From Paenibacillus plantiphilus (GTDB lineage: Bacteria > Bacillota > Bacilli > Paenibacillales > Paenibacillaceae), in assembly GCF_927798095.1 (NCBI RefSeq), contig NZ_CAKMMF010000022.1, positions 1 through 64,000 on the forward strand: DNA of 64,000 bases, read 5' to 3'. The position numbers and the translations under genes were made by a program. Shown here piece after piece: positions 1 to 11,079 of this stretch. The notes beneath the pieces were generated by a model, which was not told where the DNA came from, ran no database searches, and saw only the letters and a list, made by a program, of their open reading frames with translations. Position 1 is the stretch's first letter, and every line of letters begins with the position of its first letter.

Positions 1-121
1 ATAACCGGAAGCGAATCCACGGTTCATTGGGTTACCTATCTCCTGACCGATTTGAAGCTGAGTACTATAAAAGCATTTGTAAGCAACGTTAGTTGGTGTC
101 TACTTTCTTGACAGAGGTCCA

Positions 122-298
122 TTTTCAGCTTTACAGCGCGCCTCGATCCATTTTTTCGAGCTGTAAAGCGGTTTTTCCGCCTTATGGAGATAGCCGAAGA
201 GTATTCTGCTATGCCTTGGCATTTGTAAGAGGGTTTTTCAGCTTTACAGCGCGCCTCGATCCTCATTTCCGTGCTGTAAAGCGGTTTTTCCGCCTTAT
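122..298. repeat. 64 bp direct repeat with internal hairpins
   Basis: Two 64 bp copies (122-185 and 235-298) are identical except for about nine bases in the centre. In each copy a perfect 10 bp inverted repeat (GCTTTACAGC / GCTGTAAAGC) surrounds the variable centre, and its right arm runs into a second hairpin, AAAGCGG-TTTTT-CCGCCTT. The two hairpins share bases and so exclude each other. The second hairpin belongs to the T-loop family seen at 24.8-25.0 and 49.0-49.2 kb. Short reading frames across this stretch are by-products of the repeat. Positions 1-121 and 299-409 show nothing recognisable. Confidence 0.85.
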
Positions 299-409
299 AC
301 AGGACTGGCTTTCTCTGCAACCTGACTTTAAACGAGAATAAAAAAAACTCCCCGCTCCATTTTCAACGATTCTTAGCGGCAGTCGACGTATTGGCCTCTT
401 AAGCGGCAA

Positions 410-459
410 CGAGGCTGTCCCATTAGCAGCAGTGAGCAGCTACTTATGGGACAGCCTCG
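410..459. other. Strong hairpin downstream of pyrE
   Basis: A 14 bp perfect inverted repeat (cgaggctgtcccat at 410-423, complement at 446-459) with a partly pairable loop lies 77 bp past the pyrE stop. It could end or stabilise the pyr operon transcript, but no U-tract follows it on the minus strand, so it is not a textbook intrinsic terminator. Confidence 0.5.
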
Positions 460-535
460 ATTTGTCAGATCCTAATTTTCCGCACTGCGTCCAGCTCTCA
501 GCGCCCACCGCGTGGTGTGCGTTCGATGACGGCGC

Positions 536-1183
536 TTATGCCCCGAACGATTGTGGATTCTCGCGCCATGCCTGCAGAACAGCGACATCGCTGCTTTGCA
601 CAGCACCGTTCTTCACCGCCACATCGATTAATGCGGAGTAATTCGATAACGTCGTGAGCGGAATGTTCTCAGCTTCGAATGCTTCTATCGCATGCGCAAA
701 TTGGTAAGTAAAGATCGCTACAACAGCTTGAACCTCGCAGCCTGCTTCACGAACAGCAACAGCCGCTTTAAGCGAGCTTCCCCCCGTAGAGATGAGATCC
801 TCGATAAGAACAACCTTCTGACCGGGTGTAAAATGGCCTTCGATTTGATTCGTCTTACCGTGTCCCTTTGCTTTGTCGCGGACGTACAGCATCGGCAGAT
901 TCAGCTTCTGTGCAACCCATGCTGCATGCGGAATGCCGCCTGTCGCAATGCCGGCAACCGCTTCGCAGTCGGGGTAGCTTTCTCTAATGATTGCCGCGAA
1001 GCCTTCAGCGATGGAATCGCGGATAGCCGGATAAGACATCGTTAAGCGATTGTCGCAATAAATCGGCGATTTCATTCCGGAAGTCCACGTAAACGGATCA
1101 TTCGGACGCAGAGCAACCGCGTTGATTTCCAGCAGTCCTTTGGCAATATCATATGGCAATTGTTCCAGCAATTCCTTACTCAT
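536..1183 (-). CDS. pyrE: Orotate phosphoribosyltransferase
   Basis: Transfers ribose-5-phosphate from PRPP to orotate to make orotidine monophosphate, the fifth step of de novo UMP synthesis in the cytoplasm. The protein is 215 aa. The PRPP-binding signature VVLIEDLISTGGSS sits at about residues 124-137, the orotate loop (TSGMKSPIYCDNR) at 34-46 and the flexible catalytic lysine loop (RDKAKGHGK) at about 102-110. The ATG at 1183 is preferred over longer versions because GAGGAG lies about 9 nt upstream. The start overlaps the pyrF stop by 8 nt, so the two are translationally coupled. It is the last gene of the operon, the usual position in Bacillota. Confidence 0.97.
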   Translation of the reverse strand: MSKELLEQLPYDIAKGLLEINAVALRPNDPFTWTSGMKSPIYCDNRLTMSYPAIRDSIAEGFAAIIRESYPDCEAVAGIATGGIPHAAWVAQKLNLPMLYVRDKAKGHGKTNQIEGHFTPGQKVVLIEDLISTGGSSLKAAVAVREAGCEVQAVVAIFTYQFAHAIEAFEAENIPLTTLSNYSALIDVAVKNGAVQSSDVAVLQAWRENPQSFGA

Positions 1184-1922
1184 TTCCAACCAGCTCCTCA
1201 ATAATAGATTCGATGGCCGCACGGGGATCAGCAGCCCCTGTTATCGGCCTTCCAATTACCATATAGTCCGTGCCTTGCGCAAGCGCCTCGCTGGGAGTCA
1301 TAATGCGGGATTGATCGTTCAGTGCTGCTCCTGCCGGACGGATGCCCGGCGTTACTGTCTTGAATTCAGCGCCGCAAGCGGCCTTGATGAGCTGCACCTC
1401 CTGCGGAGATGCGACAACACCGTTCAAGCCCGCTGACTTGGCAAGCGTTGCGTAACGGATAACCGCATCCTCGACGGAACCGGCTATGCCAATCTCGGAA
1501 TTGAGCACAACTTGACTAGTGCTTGTCAGGTGAGTGACCGCAATGACAGTCGGACGATACCCGCCGGTAGAACCCCCTGCCAGCGCAGCATCTACACCTT
1601 CCATAGCAGCCTCCATCATTTCCTTGCCGCCCGCGCCATGCACATTGAACATATCGACGCCAAGCTTCGTAATGCTGCTTGCTCCGCCCTTAACGGTGTT
1701 CGGAATATCATGCATCTTCAGATCGAGGAAAACGCGGTAGCCGCTTTCCTTCAGACTAGCGATAAACGCTGGTCCAGCGGAATAAAACAGCTGCATGCCA
1801 ACCTTGATGTAGCAAGGAATTCCCTCAAGGTCGCGCAGCAGCTTCTTTGCAGCCCCTGCTTCCGGATAATCCAGCGCGACCATTATTCGTCCAGCCGCTT
1901 CTTCTCGCGTCAAACCTGTCAT
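1176..1922 (-). CDS. pyrF: Orotidine 5'-phosphate decarboxylase
   Basis: Decarboxylates OMP to UMP, the last step of the pathway. The protein is 248 aa, typical of the short bacterial group. The catalytic Asp-Lys-x-x-Asp tetrad motif appears as DLKMHD at about 67-72, the first beta strand VALDYP at 15-20 and the phosphate-binding VIGRPITGA at about 222-230, as expected of the TIM-barrel family. Two in-frame ATGs occur. GAGGGGG lies only 2 nt before the first (1928) but 8 nt before the second (1922), so 1922 is taken as the start. In Bacillus subtilis pyrK and pyrD precede pyrF; here carB does, after a 126 bp spacer. Confidence 0.97.
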   Translation of the reverse strand: MTGLTREEAAGRIMVALDYPEAGAAKKLLRDLEGIPCYIKVGMQLFYSAGPAFIASLKESGYRVFLDLKMHDIPNTVKGGASSITKLGVDMFNVHGAGGKEMMEAAMEGVDAALAGGSTGGYRPTVIAVTHLTSTSQVVLNSEIGIAGSVEDAVIRYATLAKSAGLNGVVASPQEVQLIKAACGAEFKTVTPGIRPAGAALNDQSRIMTPSEALAQGTDYMVIGRPITGAADPRAAIESIIEELVGNE

Positions 1923-1983
1923 CTGCATTGCCCCCTCTTGGCGAAAATGTGATATGTACAGACGAGACGGCCACCCATCCGCA

Positions 1984-2019
1984 CCGAGACAGCTTGCCGA
2001 AAGGCAGGCGATGTCTCGG
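1984..2019. other. Hairpin in the carB-pyrF spacer
   Basis: The spacer between carB (ends 2049) and pyrF (starts 1922) contains an imperfect inverted repeat. CCGAGACA (1984-1991) pairs with TGTCTCGG (2012-2019), with inner GC-rich pairing around a four-base loop at 1999-2002. No U-run follows. It could be an mRNA stability or processing element where the operon lost pyrK and pyrD relative to B. subtilis. Confidence 0.6.
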
Positions 2020-2048
2020 CCGACGTTGGCCGTTCATATCCGCAAAGC

Positions 2049-5000
2049 TTATTTCTTCTGCAGCACCGGCATAGGCCGCGAGGAGAAGTTAATCGTTTCG
2101 AGCATCGTGAGCAACGCCTGAACAGTATCCAGCGAGGTCATACAGACGACGCCGTTCTCAACCGCTTCACGGCGGATACGGAATCCGTCACGCTCTGGAG
2201 TTTTACCCTTCGTCAGCGTATTGACAACGAAGTGCGCTTGACCGTCACGGATCAGATCGAGAATGTTCGGCGAGCCCTCGCTCAGCTTGTTCACACGCTT
2301 CACGCGCAGTCCCGCTTCTTCAAGCGAGTCCGCCGTTCCGCCTGTTGCAATAATATTGTAGCCCAGCTCGTAGAAGCCGCGCAAAATTTCAATCGCCTCC
2401 GGCTTGTCTTTGTCCGCAACAGTCGCAATAATCGCGCCTGTCGGCGGGATGCGCATGCCTGCACCGATCAAGCCTTTGTACAGTGCTTTTGCATACTGCT
2501 GGTCGCGTCCCATTACCTCGCCCGTCGATTTCATCTCAGGAGTCAGCGTCGGGTCTACGCGGCGAAGCTTCGCGAAGGAGAATACAGGAACCTTAACCGA
2601 TACATAATCATCCTCCGGCCACAAGCCCTCGGAGTAGCCCAGACTTGCAAGCTTCGTGCCCAGAATCGCCTTGGTCGCCAAATTCGCCATCGGCACATTC
2701 GTTACTTTGCTCAGGAACGGCACTGTACGGGAGGAGCGCGGATTTACCTCGATCACGTACACTTGATCTTTATAAATAACGAACTGGATGTTGACGAGTC
2801 CGATAACATCAAATTCCTTGGCGATTTTGATCGTGATGTCGATCATCTGCTGCTTGAGATCCTCGGACAGCGATTGCGGCGGGTAGACCGCGATAGAATC
2901 GCCGGAGTGAACGCCTGCGCGCTCCACATGCTCCATAATGCCTGGAATAAGCACTGTCTCGCCATCACAGATCGCGTCAACCTCTGCTTCCTTGCCCAGC
3001 ATGTAACGGTCAATCAGAACCGGATGCTCTGGATTGATCTTCACCGCTTGCTCCATGTAAGTAAGGAGCTCTTCATCGGAATATACGATTTCCATCGCGC
3101 GTCCTCCAAGAACATAAGAAGGTCTTACAAGCACCGGATAACCAAGTCCCTGTGCCGTTTCGACCGCTTCGTCCACGGAAACGACTGTTTTCCCTTCTGG
3201 TTGAGCAATATCCAGCTTGCGAAGCAAAGCTTCGAATTTCTTGCGATCCTCTGCATTGTCGATGCTCTCCAGAGAGGAGCCCAGAATGCGAACGCCTGCT
3301 TTGGTAAGCGGCGCAGCCAGATTAATCGCCGTTTGCCCGCCGAACTGAACGATAACGCCGATCGGCTTCTCCTGCTCGATTACGTTCATCACGTCCTCGA
3401 AGAAGAGCGGCTCGAAGTACAAGCGATCAGATGTGCTAAAGTCGGTTGATACCGTCTCCGGATTGTTATTAATAATGACCGCTTCATAGCCTGCATCCTG
3501 GATGGCCCATACTGCATGAACGGTAGAGTAATCGAACTCGATGCCTTGGCCGATCCGGATAGGACCGGAACCTAGCACAAGAACCTTCTCTTTATTTGAC
3601 TCGATCACTTCATTCTCAGTTTCATAAGTCGAGTAGTAGTAAGGCGTTGTCGCTTCGAATTCGGCCGCACAGGTATCTACCATTTTGTAAACAGGCTTGA
3701 AGCCTGCTTTAACTCGAAACTCGCGTACTTCCTGCTCCGTTGCCAGTAATTGATGTCCGCCTTCGCTGCGGATTTCTGCGATGGAGCGATCGGTAAAGCC
3801 CTTGCGCTTGGCTGCATACAGCAGCTCAGAAGTCAGCTCTGCCGCGCTCCGAAGCTCATTCTCGAAGCGAACGATGCCTTCGAGCTTATCCAGGAACCAC
3901 CAGTCGATATTCGTAATATTCTGAACGTCCTGCAGCTCGTAACCGCGGCGGAATGCTTCCGCAACAAGGAACATTCGCTCATCGTCCGGCTTGTTCAGAC
4001 GGAAGCGAAGCGTATCGTCGCTAAGCTGGGACGCTTCCTTCAAATGAATGCGATGCGCGCCGATCTCCAGCGAGCGAACCGCTTTGTGAATGGATTCCTC
4101 AAAGGTACGGCCGATAGCCATTACTTCGCCGGTTGCTTTCATCTGCGTACCCAGCTTGCGGTTTGCAGAGATGAATTTATCGAACGGCCAGCGCGGGATT
4201 TTGGAAACGATATAATCCAATGTTGGCTCAAAGCATGCATAAGTTTGGCCTGTAACCGGATTGACGATCTCGTCCAGCGTATAGCCGATTGCGATCTTCG
4301 CAGCCATCTTCGCAATTGGATAGCCAGTTGCTTTGGAGGCCAGTGCGGAAGAACGGCTAACCCGTGGATTCACTTCGATGACATAATATTGATAGCTGAA
4401 AGGATCAAGAGCGAATTGGACGTTGCAGCCGCCCTCAATGTTCAACGCGCGAATGATCTTGAGCGATGCCGAACGAAGCATCTGATATTCACGATCGGAC
4501 AGCGTTTGGCTTGGCGCTACGACGATACTGTCGCCGGTATGAACGCCAACAGGATCAAAGTTCTCCATGTTGCAGACAACGATACAGCTGTCATTGGCGT
4601 CTCGCATAACCTCATATTCGACTTCCTTCATGCCGGCAATCGATTTCTCGATCAGACATTGGCTGATCGGGCTGTAGCGAATACCCGATGCCACAATCTC
4701 CAGCAGCTCTTCCTCACTGGAGCAAATACCGCCGCCTGTTCCGCCTAATGTATAGGCAGGACGGACGATGATGGGATAGCCGATTTCATTAGCGAAGTCT
4801 ACCGCTTCCTCTACCGTCGTAACGATGACGCTCTCAGGAACCGGCTGTTCCAGCTCACGCATCAGATCGCGGAACAAGTCGCGGTCTTCTGCTTTCTCAA
4901 TCGCTGTAAGCTGCGTTCCGAGCAGCTTCACCTTCTCGCGCTCCAGCACGCCTGCGCGTGCCAGCTCAACGGCCATGTTAAGGCCGGTTTGTCCGCCCAA

Positions 5001-5267
5001 TGTCGGCAGCAAGCCATCCGGACGCTCTTGGCGAATTATTTGCGTTACGAATTCCAGCGTGATGGGCTCGATGTAGACTTTATCCGCCATATTCGTGTCG
5101 GTCATAATGGTTGCAGGATTGCTATTGATAAGGACTACCTCGTAGCCTTCTTCTTTCAACGCTTGGCAAGCTTGCGTGCCGGCGTAATCGAATTCAGCCG
5201 CCTGACCGATAACGATAGGACCAGAGCCGATGACGAGTATCTTTTTGAGTTCATTATTTTTGGGCAT
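2049..5267 (-). CDS. carB: Carbamoyl phosphate synthase large subunit
   Basis: Synthesises carbamoyl phosphate from bicarbonate, two ATP and ammonia supplied by CarA. At 1072 aa it has the full family length. Two homologous ATP-grasp halves are visible: the first starts with GSGPIVIGQ near residue 14, the second with GSGPIRIGQ near 560. A C-terminal MGS-like regulatory domain (about 930-1070, with [11 protein letters not shown]) would bind allosteric effectors. The ATG at 5267 overlaps the carA stop by 14 nt, with GGAG 9 nt upstream. Its place in the PyrR-controlled operon suggests this is the pyrimidine-specific enzyme; an arginine-specific paralogue may exist elsewhere. Confidence 0.97.
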   Translation of the reverse strand: MPKNNELKKILVIGSGPIVIGQAAEFDYAGTQACQALKEEGYEVVLINSNPATIMTDTNMADKVYIEPITLEFVTQIIRQERPDGLLPTLGGQTGLNMAVELARAGVLEREKVKLLGTQLTAIEKAEDRDLFRDLMRELEQPVPESVIVTTVEEAVDFANEIGYPIIVRPAYTLGGTGGGICSSEEELLEIVASGIRYSPISQCLIEKSIAGMKEVEYEVMRDANDSCIVVCNMENFDPVGVHTGDSIVVAPSQTLSDREYQMLRSASLKIIRALNIEGGCNVQFALDPFSYQYYVIEVNPRVSRSSALASKATGYPIAKMAAKIAIGYTLDEIVNPVTGQTYACFEPTLDYIVSKIPRWPFDKFISANRKLGTQMKATGEVMAIGRTFEESIHKAVRSLEIGAHRIHLKEASQLSDDTLRFRLNKPDDERMFLVAEAFRRGYELQDVQNITNIDWWFLDKLEGIVRFENELRSAAELTSELLYAAKRKGFTDRSIAEIRSEGGHQLLATEQEVREFRVKAGFKPVYKMVDTCAAEFEATTPYYYSTYETENEVIESNKEKVLVLGSGPIRIGQGIEFDYSTVHAVWAIQDAGYEAVIINNNPETVSTDFSTSDRLYFEPLFFEDVMNVIEQEKPIGVIVQFGGQTAINLAAPLTKAGVRILGSSLESIDNAEDRKKFEALLRKLDIAQPEGKTVVSVDEAVETAQGLGYPVLVRPSYVLGGRAMEIVYSDEELLTYMEQAVKINPEHPVLIDRYMLGKEAEVDAICDGETVLIPGIMEHVERAGVHSGDSIAVYPPQSLSEDLKQQMIDITIKIAKEFDVIGLVNIQFVIYKDQVYVIEVNPRSSRTVPFLSKVTNVPMANLATKAILGTKLASLGYSEGLWPEDDYVSVKVPVFSFAKLRRVDPTLTPEMKSTGEVMGRDQQYAKALYKGLIGAGMRIPPTGAIIATVADKDKPEAIEILRGFYELGYNIIATGGTADSLEEAGLRVKRVNKLSEGSPNILDLIRDGQAHFVVNTLTKGKTPERDGFRIRREAVENGVVCMTSLDTVQALLTMLETINFSSRPMPVLQKK

Positions 5268-6399
5268 ACAGCAGCTCTCCTCTCAGCGATTCCGCAAGCT
5301 GGGCTTGACGCGGTTTCTTCGGGTTATTTCTCTTATGTTCGCGGATCATCTCCAGAAATTCATCAAACAGGTAGCTTGAATCGAATGGACCTGGTGCGGC
5401 TTCGGGATGGTATTGCACCGTGAATGCCGGATGTTCGGTATGCTTCAGACCTTCGATTGTGCGGTCATTGTTGTTGATATGCGTTACGGCCAGCTTCGTA
5501 TTCTTGACGGAATCCTCAAGCACTGTGTAGCCATGATTCTGCGATGTGATGTAGCAGCGATTCGTTGCCAGCTCCTTCACAGGATGGTTGCCGCCGCGAT
5601 GGCCGAACTTCAGCTTCGCTGTGTCAGCGCCGCAAGCCAGAGCGAACAGCTGATGTCCGAGGCAAATGCCGAAGATCGGATATTCGCCAAGCAGCTCGCT
5701 AATCATCTTGACTGCTTGAGGCACATCCTTGGGATCTCCAGGGCCGTTGGACAGCTGGATGCCATCAGGATTCAGGCGGCGGATTTGTTCTGCTGTCGTA
5801 TCATGAGGCACGACAACAACATCACAGCCTCGCTTGGTCAGCTCGCGCAGAATGCCGCTCTTCGCGCCGAAATCAACCAGCACGATACGTTCGCCGTTGC
5901 CCGGGCTTGAGAAAATGCTGCTCGTCGAAGTACGCGCTACTTGATCCGTCATAAGCTGTGAAGCTCCAAGACGCTCCTGCAGCTCTTCCACGCGCTCCGC
6001 GCCAGTCGTCAGAATGCCCTTCATCGTACCATGATGACGCAGAATCCGGGTCAGCATCCGGGTATCGATATCGCTGATGCCAATAATGCCGTATTCCTTA
6101 AGCAAGCGGTCCAAAGAATATTCAGCGCGCCAGTTGCTTGGCATCGGCTCATGACGGCGTACGACAAAGCCGTGAATGAAAGGATGGATGCATTCGAAAT
6201 CATCGCGCGTAATGCCGTAGTTGCCGACAAGCGGGTAGGTCATCGTAACGATTTGTCCGCAGTATGACGGATCGGAGATAACCTCTTGATAACCTGTAAT
6301 ACCGGTATTAAATACAACCTCGCCGGATGATTGGCCTTCAGCGCCGAATCCCAGACCCGTAAACAATGTTCCATCTTCCAATAACAATCTTGCTTGCAT
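5254..6399 (-). CDS. carA: Carbamoyl phosphate synthase small (glutaminase) subunit
   Basis: Class I glutamine amidotransferase subunit that hydrolyses glutamine and channels ammonia to CarB. The protein is 381 aa. An N-terminal CarA domain (about 1-140) precedes the amidotransferase domain, whose nucleophile is Cys246 in GICLGH, with the His331/Glu333 pair in the YHPE motif. The ATG at 6399 is chosen because GGAG lies 8 nt upstream; an in-frame GTG three codons earlier is too close to that site. About 140 bp without a gene separates it from pyrC; this spacer contains short CTTGCTT direct repeats near 6516-6544. Confidence 0.96.
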   Translation of the reverse strand: MQARLLLEDGTLFTGLGFGAEGQSSGEVVFNTGITGYQEVISDPSYCGQIVTMTYPLVGNYGITRDDFECIHPFIHGFVVRRHEPMPSNWRAEYSLDRLLKEYGIIGISDIDTRMLTRILRHHGTMKGILTTGAERVEELQERLGASQLMTDQVARTSTSSIFSSPGNGERIVLVDFGAKSGILRELTKRGCDVVVVPHDTTAEQIRRLNPDGIQLSNGPGDPKDVPQAVKMISELLGEYPIFGICLGHQLFALACGADTAKLKFGHRGGNHPVKELATNRCYITSQNHGYTVLEDSVKNTKLAVTHINNNDRTIEGLKHTEHPAFTVQYHPEAAPGPFDSSYLFDEFLEMIREHKRNNPKKPRQAQLAESLRGELLYAQK

Positions 6400-6541
6400 C
6401 CGTATCACTCCTTCAAAGGTTTTCTGCGAAACTCCAATTTATGTGCGAGCAGAAAACTCGCTTCGGAGGAAGCCTTCGCTATTCTAAGCTGATTTCCATC
6501 ATGTCTTGTTTATTGACTTGCTTGCTTATTGTCTTGCTTGC

Positions 6542-7831
6542 TTACAGCTCCGACCAAACGACAGCGCCATTCACCATCGTCAGAACTGGCCATCCATTTA
6601 ATTTCCAACCGCCAAACGGCGTGTTTTTTCCTTTTGAAGCGAAGGCTTGCGGATCTACCTCGCGCTCACCCTCCAGATCTACAATCGTGACATCCGCAGG
6701 CGCGCCTACAGCCAAAGAGCCAGTCGGCAGTCCGAACACGCGCGCTGGATCTGTCGTCATACGTTTCAGCAGGAAGCCAAGCGGCCATTTGCCGTTCTTC
6801 ACGAAATGCGTATACATGAGCGGAAACGCAGTCTCGAAGCCCGTGATGCCGAAAGGCGCAAGCAGCATGCCGCGCGCTTTCTCTTCAGCGCTATGAGGCG
6901 CATGGTCGGTAACGATCATATCAAGCGTTCCGTCCTCCAGCCCTTCGATAACCGCCTGCACATCGCGCGGTGTACGTAGCGGCGGGTTCATTTTCCAATT
7001 GGCGTCCAGACTCGGAATATCTTCATCTGACAGAATCAGATGATGCGGACATACCTCTGCGGTTACTTTCACACCGACACTCTTCGCCAGGCGAATGAGG
7101 CGGACAGACTGCTCTGTGCTGACGTGGCAAACATGGTAATGAACGCCTGTCGCTTCAGCCAGCAGAACATCACGGCCGACATGAATCGCTTCGGATTCAT
7201 TCGGTATTCCCTTCAGTCCGTGCTTCTGTGCGAATTTGCCTTCGGTTACCGCAGCGCCAACAACGAGTGTGTCATCCTCACAGTGCGCGATGATCGGCAT
7301 ATTCATAGAAGCGGCCAAGCTCATCGCGTCCTTCATCATTTGCGCATTCTGAACGCCCACGCCATCATCCGTAAACCCGATCGCGCCAGCTTCCTTCAGC
7401 GCTGCAAAGTCGGTCAGCTCGCGGCCAAGCTCGTTTTTCGTAATCGCGGCATAAGGCAGCACGCGCACGATTCCTTCTGTCGCTGCCTTGTCCAGCACGT
7501 ACTTGATCGTCTCCGGCGTATCAATAACCGGTCTTGTGTTCGGCATACAGGCGATAGTTGTGAAGCCGCCGCGCGCAGCCGATCGCGTACCGCTTGCAAT
7601 ATCCTCTTTATATTCGAAGCCCGGCTCGCGCAGATGGACGTGCATATCGATAAATCCTGCGGAGAGGAGCATTCCTTTCGCATCAATCGTCTCATGTCCG
7701 GCTGTATCCGGCAGACCGTCTGCACCGCTTGCGATCGCTGCGATTACACCGTTCTCCACGCGAACATGCTTGACCTCCAGCTGCTCGGCAGCCTCATTCC
7801 ACACTTGTCCATTCAGTATCCAGGTTGACAT
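6542..7831 (-). CDS. pyrC: Dihydroorotase
   Basis: Zinc amidohydrolase that cyclises N-carbamoyl-aspartate to dihydroorotate. The protein is 429 aa, typical of the class I bacterial enzyme. The metal-binding DMHVHLREPG motif is at residues 62-71, followed by the GGFTT...CMPNT signature at about 88-99. A C-terminal IVTDHAPH near residue 310 carries the catalytic aspartate. The ATG at 7831 has AAAGGAG upstream at about 10 nt. It lies 43 bp downstream of pyrB in the same transcript. Confidence 0.96.
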   Translation of the reverse strand: MSTWILNGQVWNEAAEQLEVKHVRVENGVIAAIASGADGLPDTAGHETIDAKGMLLSAGFIDMHVHLREPGFEYKEDIASGTRSAARGGFTTIACMPNTRPVIDTPETIKYVLDKAATEGIVRVLPYAAITKNELGRELTDFAALKEAGAIGFTDDGVGVQNAQMMKDAMSLAASMNMPIIAHCEDDTLVVGAAVTEGKFAQKHGLKGIPNESEAIHVGRDVLLAEATGVHYHVCHVSTEQSVRLIRLAKSVGVKVTAEVCPHHLILSDEDIPSLDANWKMNPPLRTPRDVQAVIEGLEDGTLDMIVTDHAPHSAEEKARGMLLAPFGITGFETAFPLMYTHFVKNGKWPLGFLLKRMTTDPARVFGLPTGSLAVGAPADVTIVDLEGEREVDPQAFASKGKNTPFGGWKLNGWPVLTMVNGAVVWSEL

Positions 7832-7874
7832 TCGTTACATTCTCCTTTCGGCGCCTTCAAGCGTTTCAAGTCTA

Positions 7875-9562
<1,688 letters not shown>

Positions 9563-9586
9563 TCAATTATTAACGCTTACCTTGCC

Positions 9587-9600
9587 AGCCTCTCTGGACT
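9587..9600 (-). promoter_or_regulatory. PyrR-binding loop (anti-antiterminator)
   Basis: The minus strand reads AGTCCAGAGAGGCT, an exact match to the known PyrR recognition consensus ARUCCNGNGAGGYU. It starts about 24 nt after the predicted transcription start and about 115 nt before the terminator, the expected order of an attenuator leader. This is the only PyrR site seen in the operon. Confidence 0.93.
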
Positions 9601-9630
9601 GAGTTAAAGGTACTGCTGTTTATCAAAAGA

Positions 9631-9659
9631 ATTATCCCACGTTCGACAATTGATGTCAA
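9631..9659 (-). promoter_or_regulatory. SigA promoter of the pyr operon
   Basis: TTGACA (9659-9654), a 17 bp spacer and GATAAT (9636-9631) on the minus strand form a near-consensus housekeeping promoter. Transcription should start near 9624 and read through the PyrR leader into pyrR. Confidence 0.9.
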
Positions 9660-9710
9660 TACTTCCGCATCATTTACTGCCATGAATGTTGTCGAAAAGT
9701 CCAGCCGCTA

Positions 9711-10946
9711 TTACAGACTGAGCTTCGTAATCCGCTCTATGGCCTTCTCCGTATTCTCAAGACTTCCGAAAGCCGTCAGACGGAAATAGCCTTGACCGCT
9801 TTGACCGAAGCCGACACCTGGCGTTCCGACGATATTGGCTTCCGAGAGCAGCTTATCGAAGAATGCCCATGAATCCAGGCCGTTCGGCGTTTTGAGCCAA
9901 ATATACGGCGCATTCACGCCGCCGAACACTTCAAGGCCAAGCGAGGCCAGTCCGTCGCGGATAATCCGTGCATTCGTCATGTAATAGTCGACGATGGATG
10001 CAATTTGCGCTTTGCCTTCCGGCGAGAAGATCGCAGCAGCGCCGCGCTGTGTCACATAGGAAACGCCGTTGAATTTTGTCGTATGGCGGCGGTTCCACAG
10101 ATCGTTGACCTTCACGACATTGCCGTTCGCATCTTTGGCTTGCAGCTCGCGCGGCACAACCGTGTAAGCGCAGCGAACGCCAGTGAAGCCAGCCGTCTTG
10201 GAGAAGCTGCGGAATTCAATCGCGACCTCGCGAGCGCCTTCAATTTCGTAAATGCTGCGGGGCACGTCCTTCTCTTGAATAAACGCTTCATAGGCCGAAT
10301 CGTACAGAATGATGCAATCATTCGCTTTGGCATAATCAACCCAGCGCTTAAGCTCTTCCTTCGTCAGCGTCATACCCGTCGGATTGTTGGGGTAGCAGAG
10401 ATAGATCAGATCTACTTTGCGGTCTGGAAGACTCGGCGTGAAATTGTTCTCAGCGCTGCATGGCAGGTATACAATATTCTCATATTGATTCGTTTCCTTA
10501 TTGAACTTGCCTGAACGGCCAGCCATAACATTCGTATCTACATAGACAGGATACACAGGGTCTTGAACAGCAACAACCGCATCCTGGCTGAATATTTCCT
10601 GGATATTGCCGACATCGCATTTGGAGCCGTCGCTGACGAACACCTCATTGCTTGCGATGTCGATGCCGCGCGCCTTATAGTCATTGTCGATAATCGCTTG
10701 AATGAGAAAATCATAGCCCTGCTCCGGTCCGTAGCCACGGAATGATCCCGGGTTCGCCAGCTCGTCAACAGCAGCATGCATCGCCTTCACTACCGCCTCG
10801 GGAAGGCCGCGTGTAACGTCGCCAATGCCAAGGCTGATAATGGCTGCGTTTGGATTTTCCTCCATAAACTTCGTACGTCTCTTCGCAATTTCCGAGAACA
10901 GGTAGCTGCCCTGCAGCTCTGTATAATAATGATTGATTTGTGTCAT
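9711..10946 (-). CDS. dapL: LL-diaminopimelate aminotransferase
   Basis: PLP enzyme that converts tetrahydrodipicolinate directly to LL-diaminopimelate, bypassing succinylated or acetylated intermediates; the product feeds lysine and meso-DAP for peptidoglycan. The protein is 411 aa, fold type I. The Schiff-base lysine is K250 in SFSK, the PLP-contacting aspartate lies in [10 protein letters not shown] at about 213-222, and the N-terminal signature [13 protein letters not shown] at 38-50 is typical of DapL. The ATG at 10946 has GGTGAGG 9 nt upstream; earlier in-frame ATGs lack this spacing. It sits between rluD and the pyr operon and probably has its own transcript, because a terminator-like hairpin lies upstream and the pyr promoter downstream. 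Confidence 0.93.
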   Translation of the reverse strand: MTQINHYYTELQGSYLFSEIAKRRTKFMEENPNAAIISLGIGDVTRGLPEAVVKAMHAAVDELANPGSFRGYGPEQGYDFLIQAIIDNDYKARGIDIASNEVFVSDGSKCDVGNIQEIFSQDAVVAVQDPVYPVYVDTNVMAGRSGKFNKETNQYENIVYLPCSAENNFTPSLPDRKVDLIYLCYPNNPTGMTLTKEELKRWVDYAKANDCIILYDSAYEAFIQEKDVPRSIYEIEGAREVAIEFRSFSKTAGFTGVRCAYTVVPRELQAKDANGNVVKVNDLWNRRHTTKFNGVSYVTQRGAAAIFSPEGKAQIASIVDYYMTNARIIRDGLASLGLEVFGGVNAPYIWLKTPNGLDSWAFFDKLLSEANIVGTPGVGFGQSGQGYFRLTAFGSLENTEKAIERITKLSL

Positions 10947-11034
10947 TAGAATCATCCTCACCTTTCTAGCTACTGAATGCTTATGCAACAATTGCATTCA
11001 TCATAGCCTAATTCAGACATCCAGCATAATAAAG

Positions 11035-11065
11035 AAAATGGCCAAAAGTTTGCACTTTTTGACCA
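11035..11065 (-). terminator. Probable terminator after the lspA-rluD unit
   Basis: On the minus strand UGGUCAAAA pairs with UUUUGGCCA (9 bp, one G-U) around a short loop and is followed by UUUUC. It lies 15 bp past the rluD stop and before dapL. Confidence 0.65.
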
Positions 11066-11079
11066 TCGTCTATCGTCTG

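Noticed and set aside
36-341. Overlapping frames on both strands at the left edge
   Set aside because: They consist of the translated 64 bp hairpin repeat; no ribosome site or family resemblance.
1923-2048. Remnants of pyrK or pyrD between carB and pyrF
   Set aside because: No frame in the 126 bp spacer resembles either protein.
2232-3449. 405-codon plus-strand frame antisense to carB
   Set aside because: It is a shadow of carB codon structure with no ribosome site or family resemblance.
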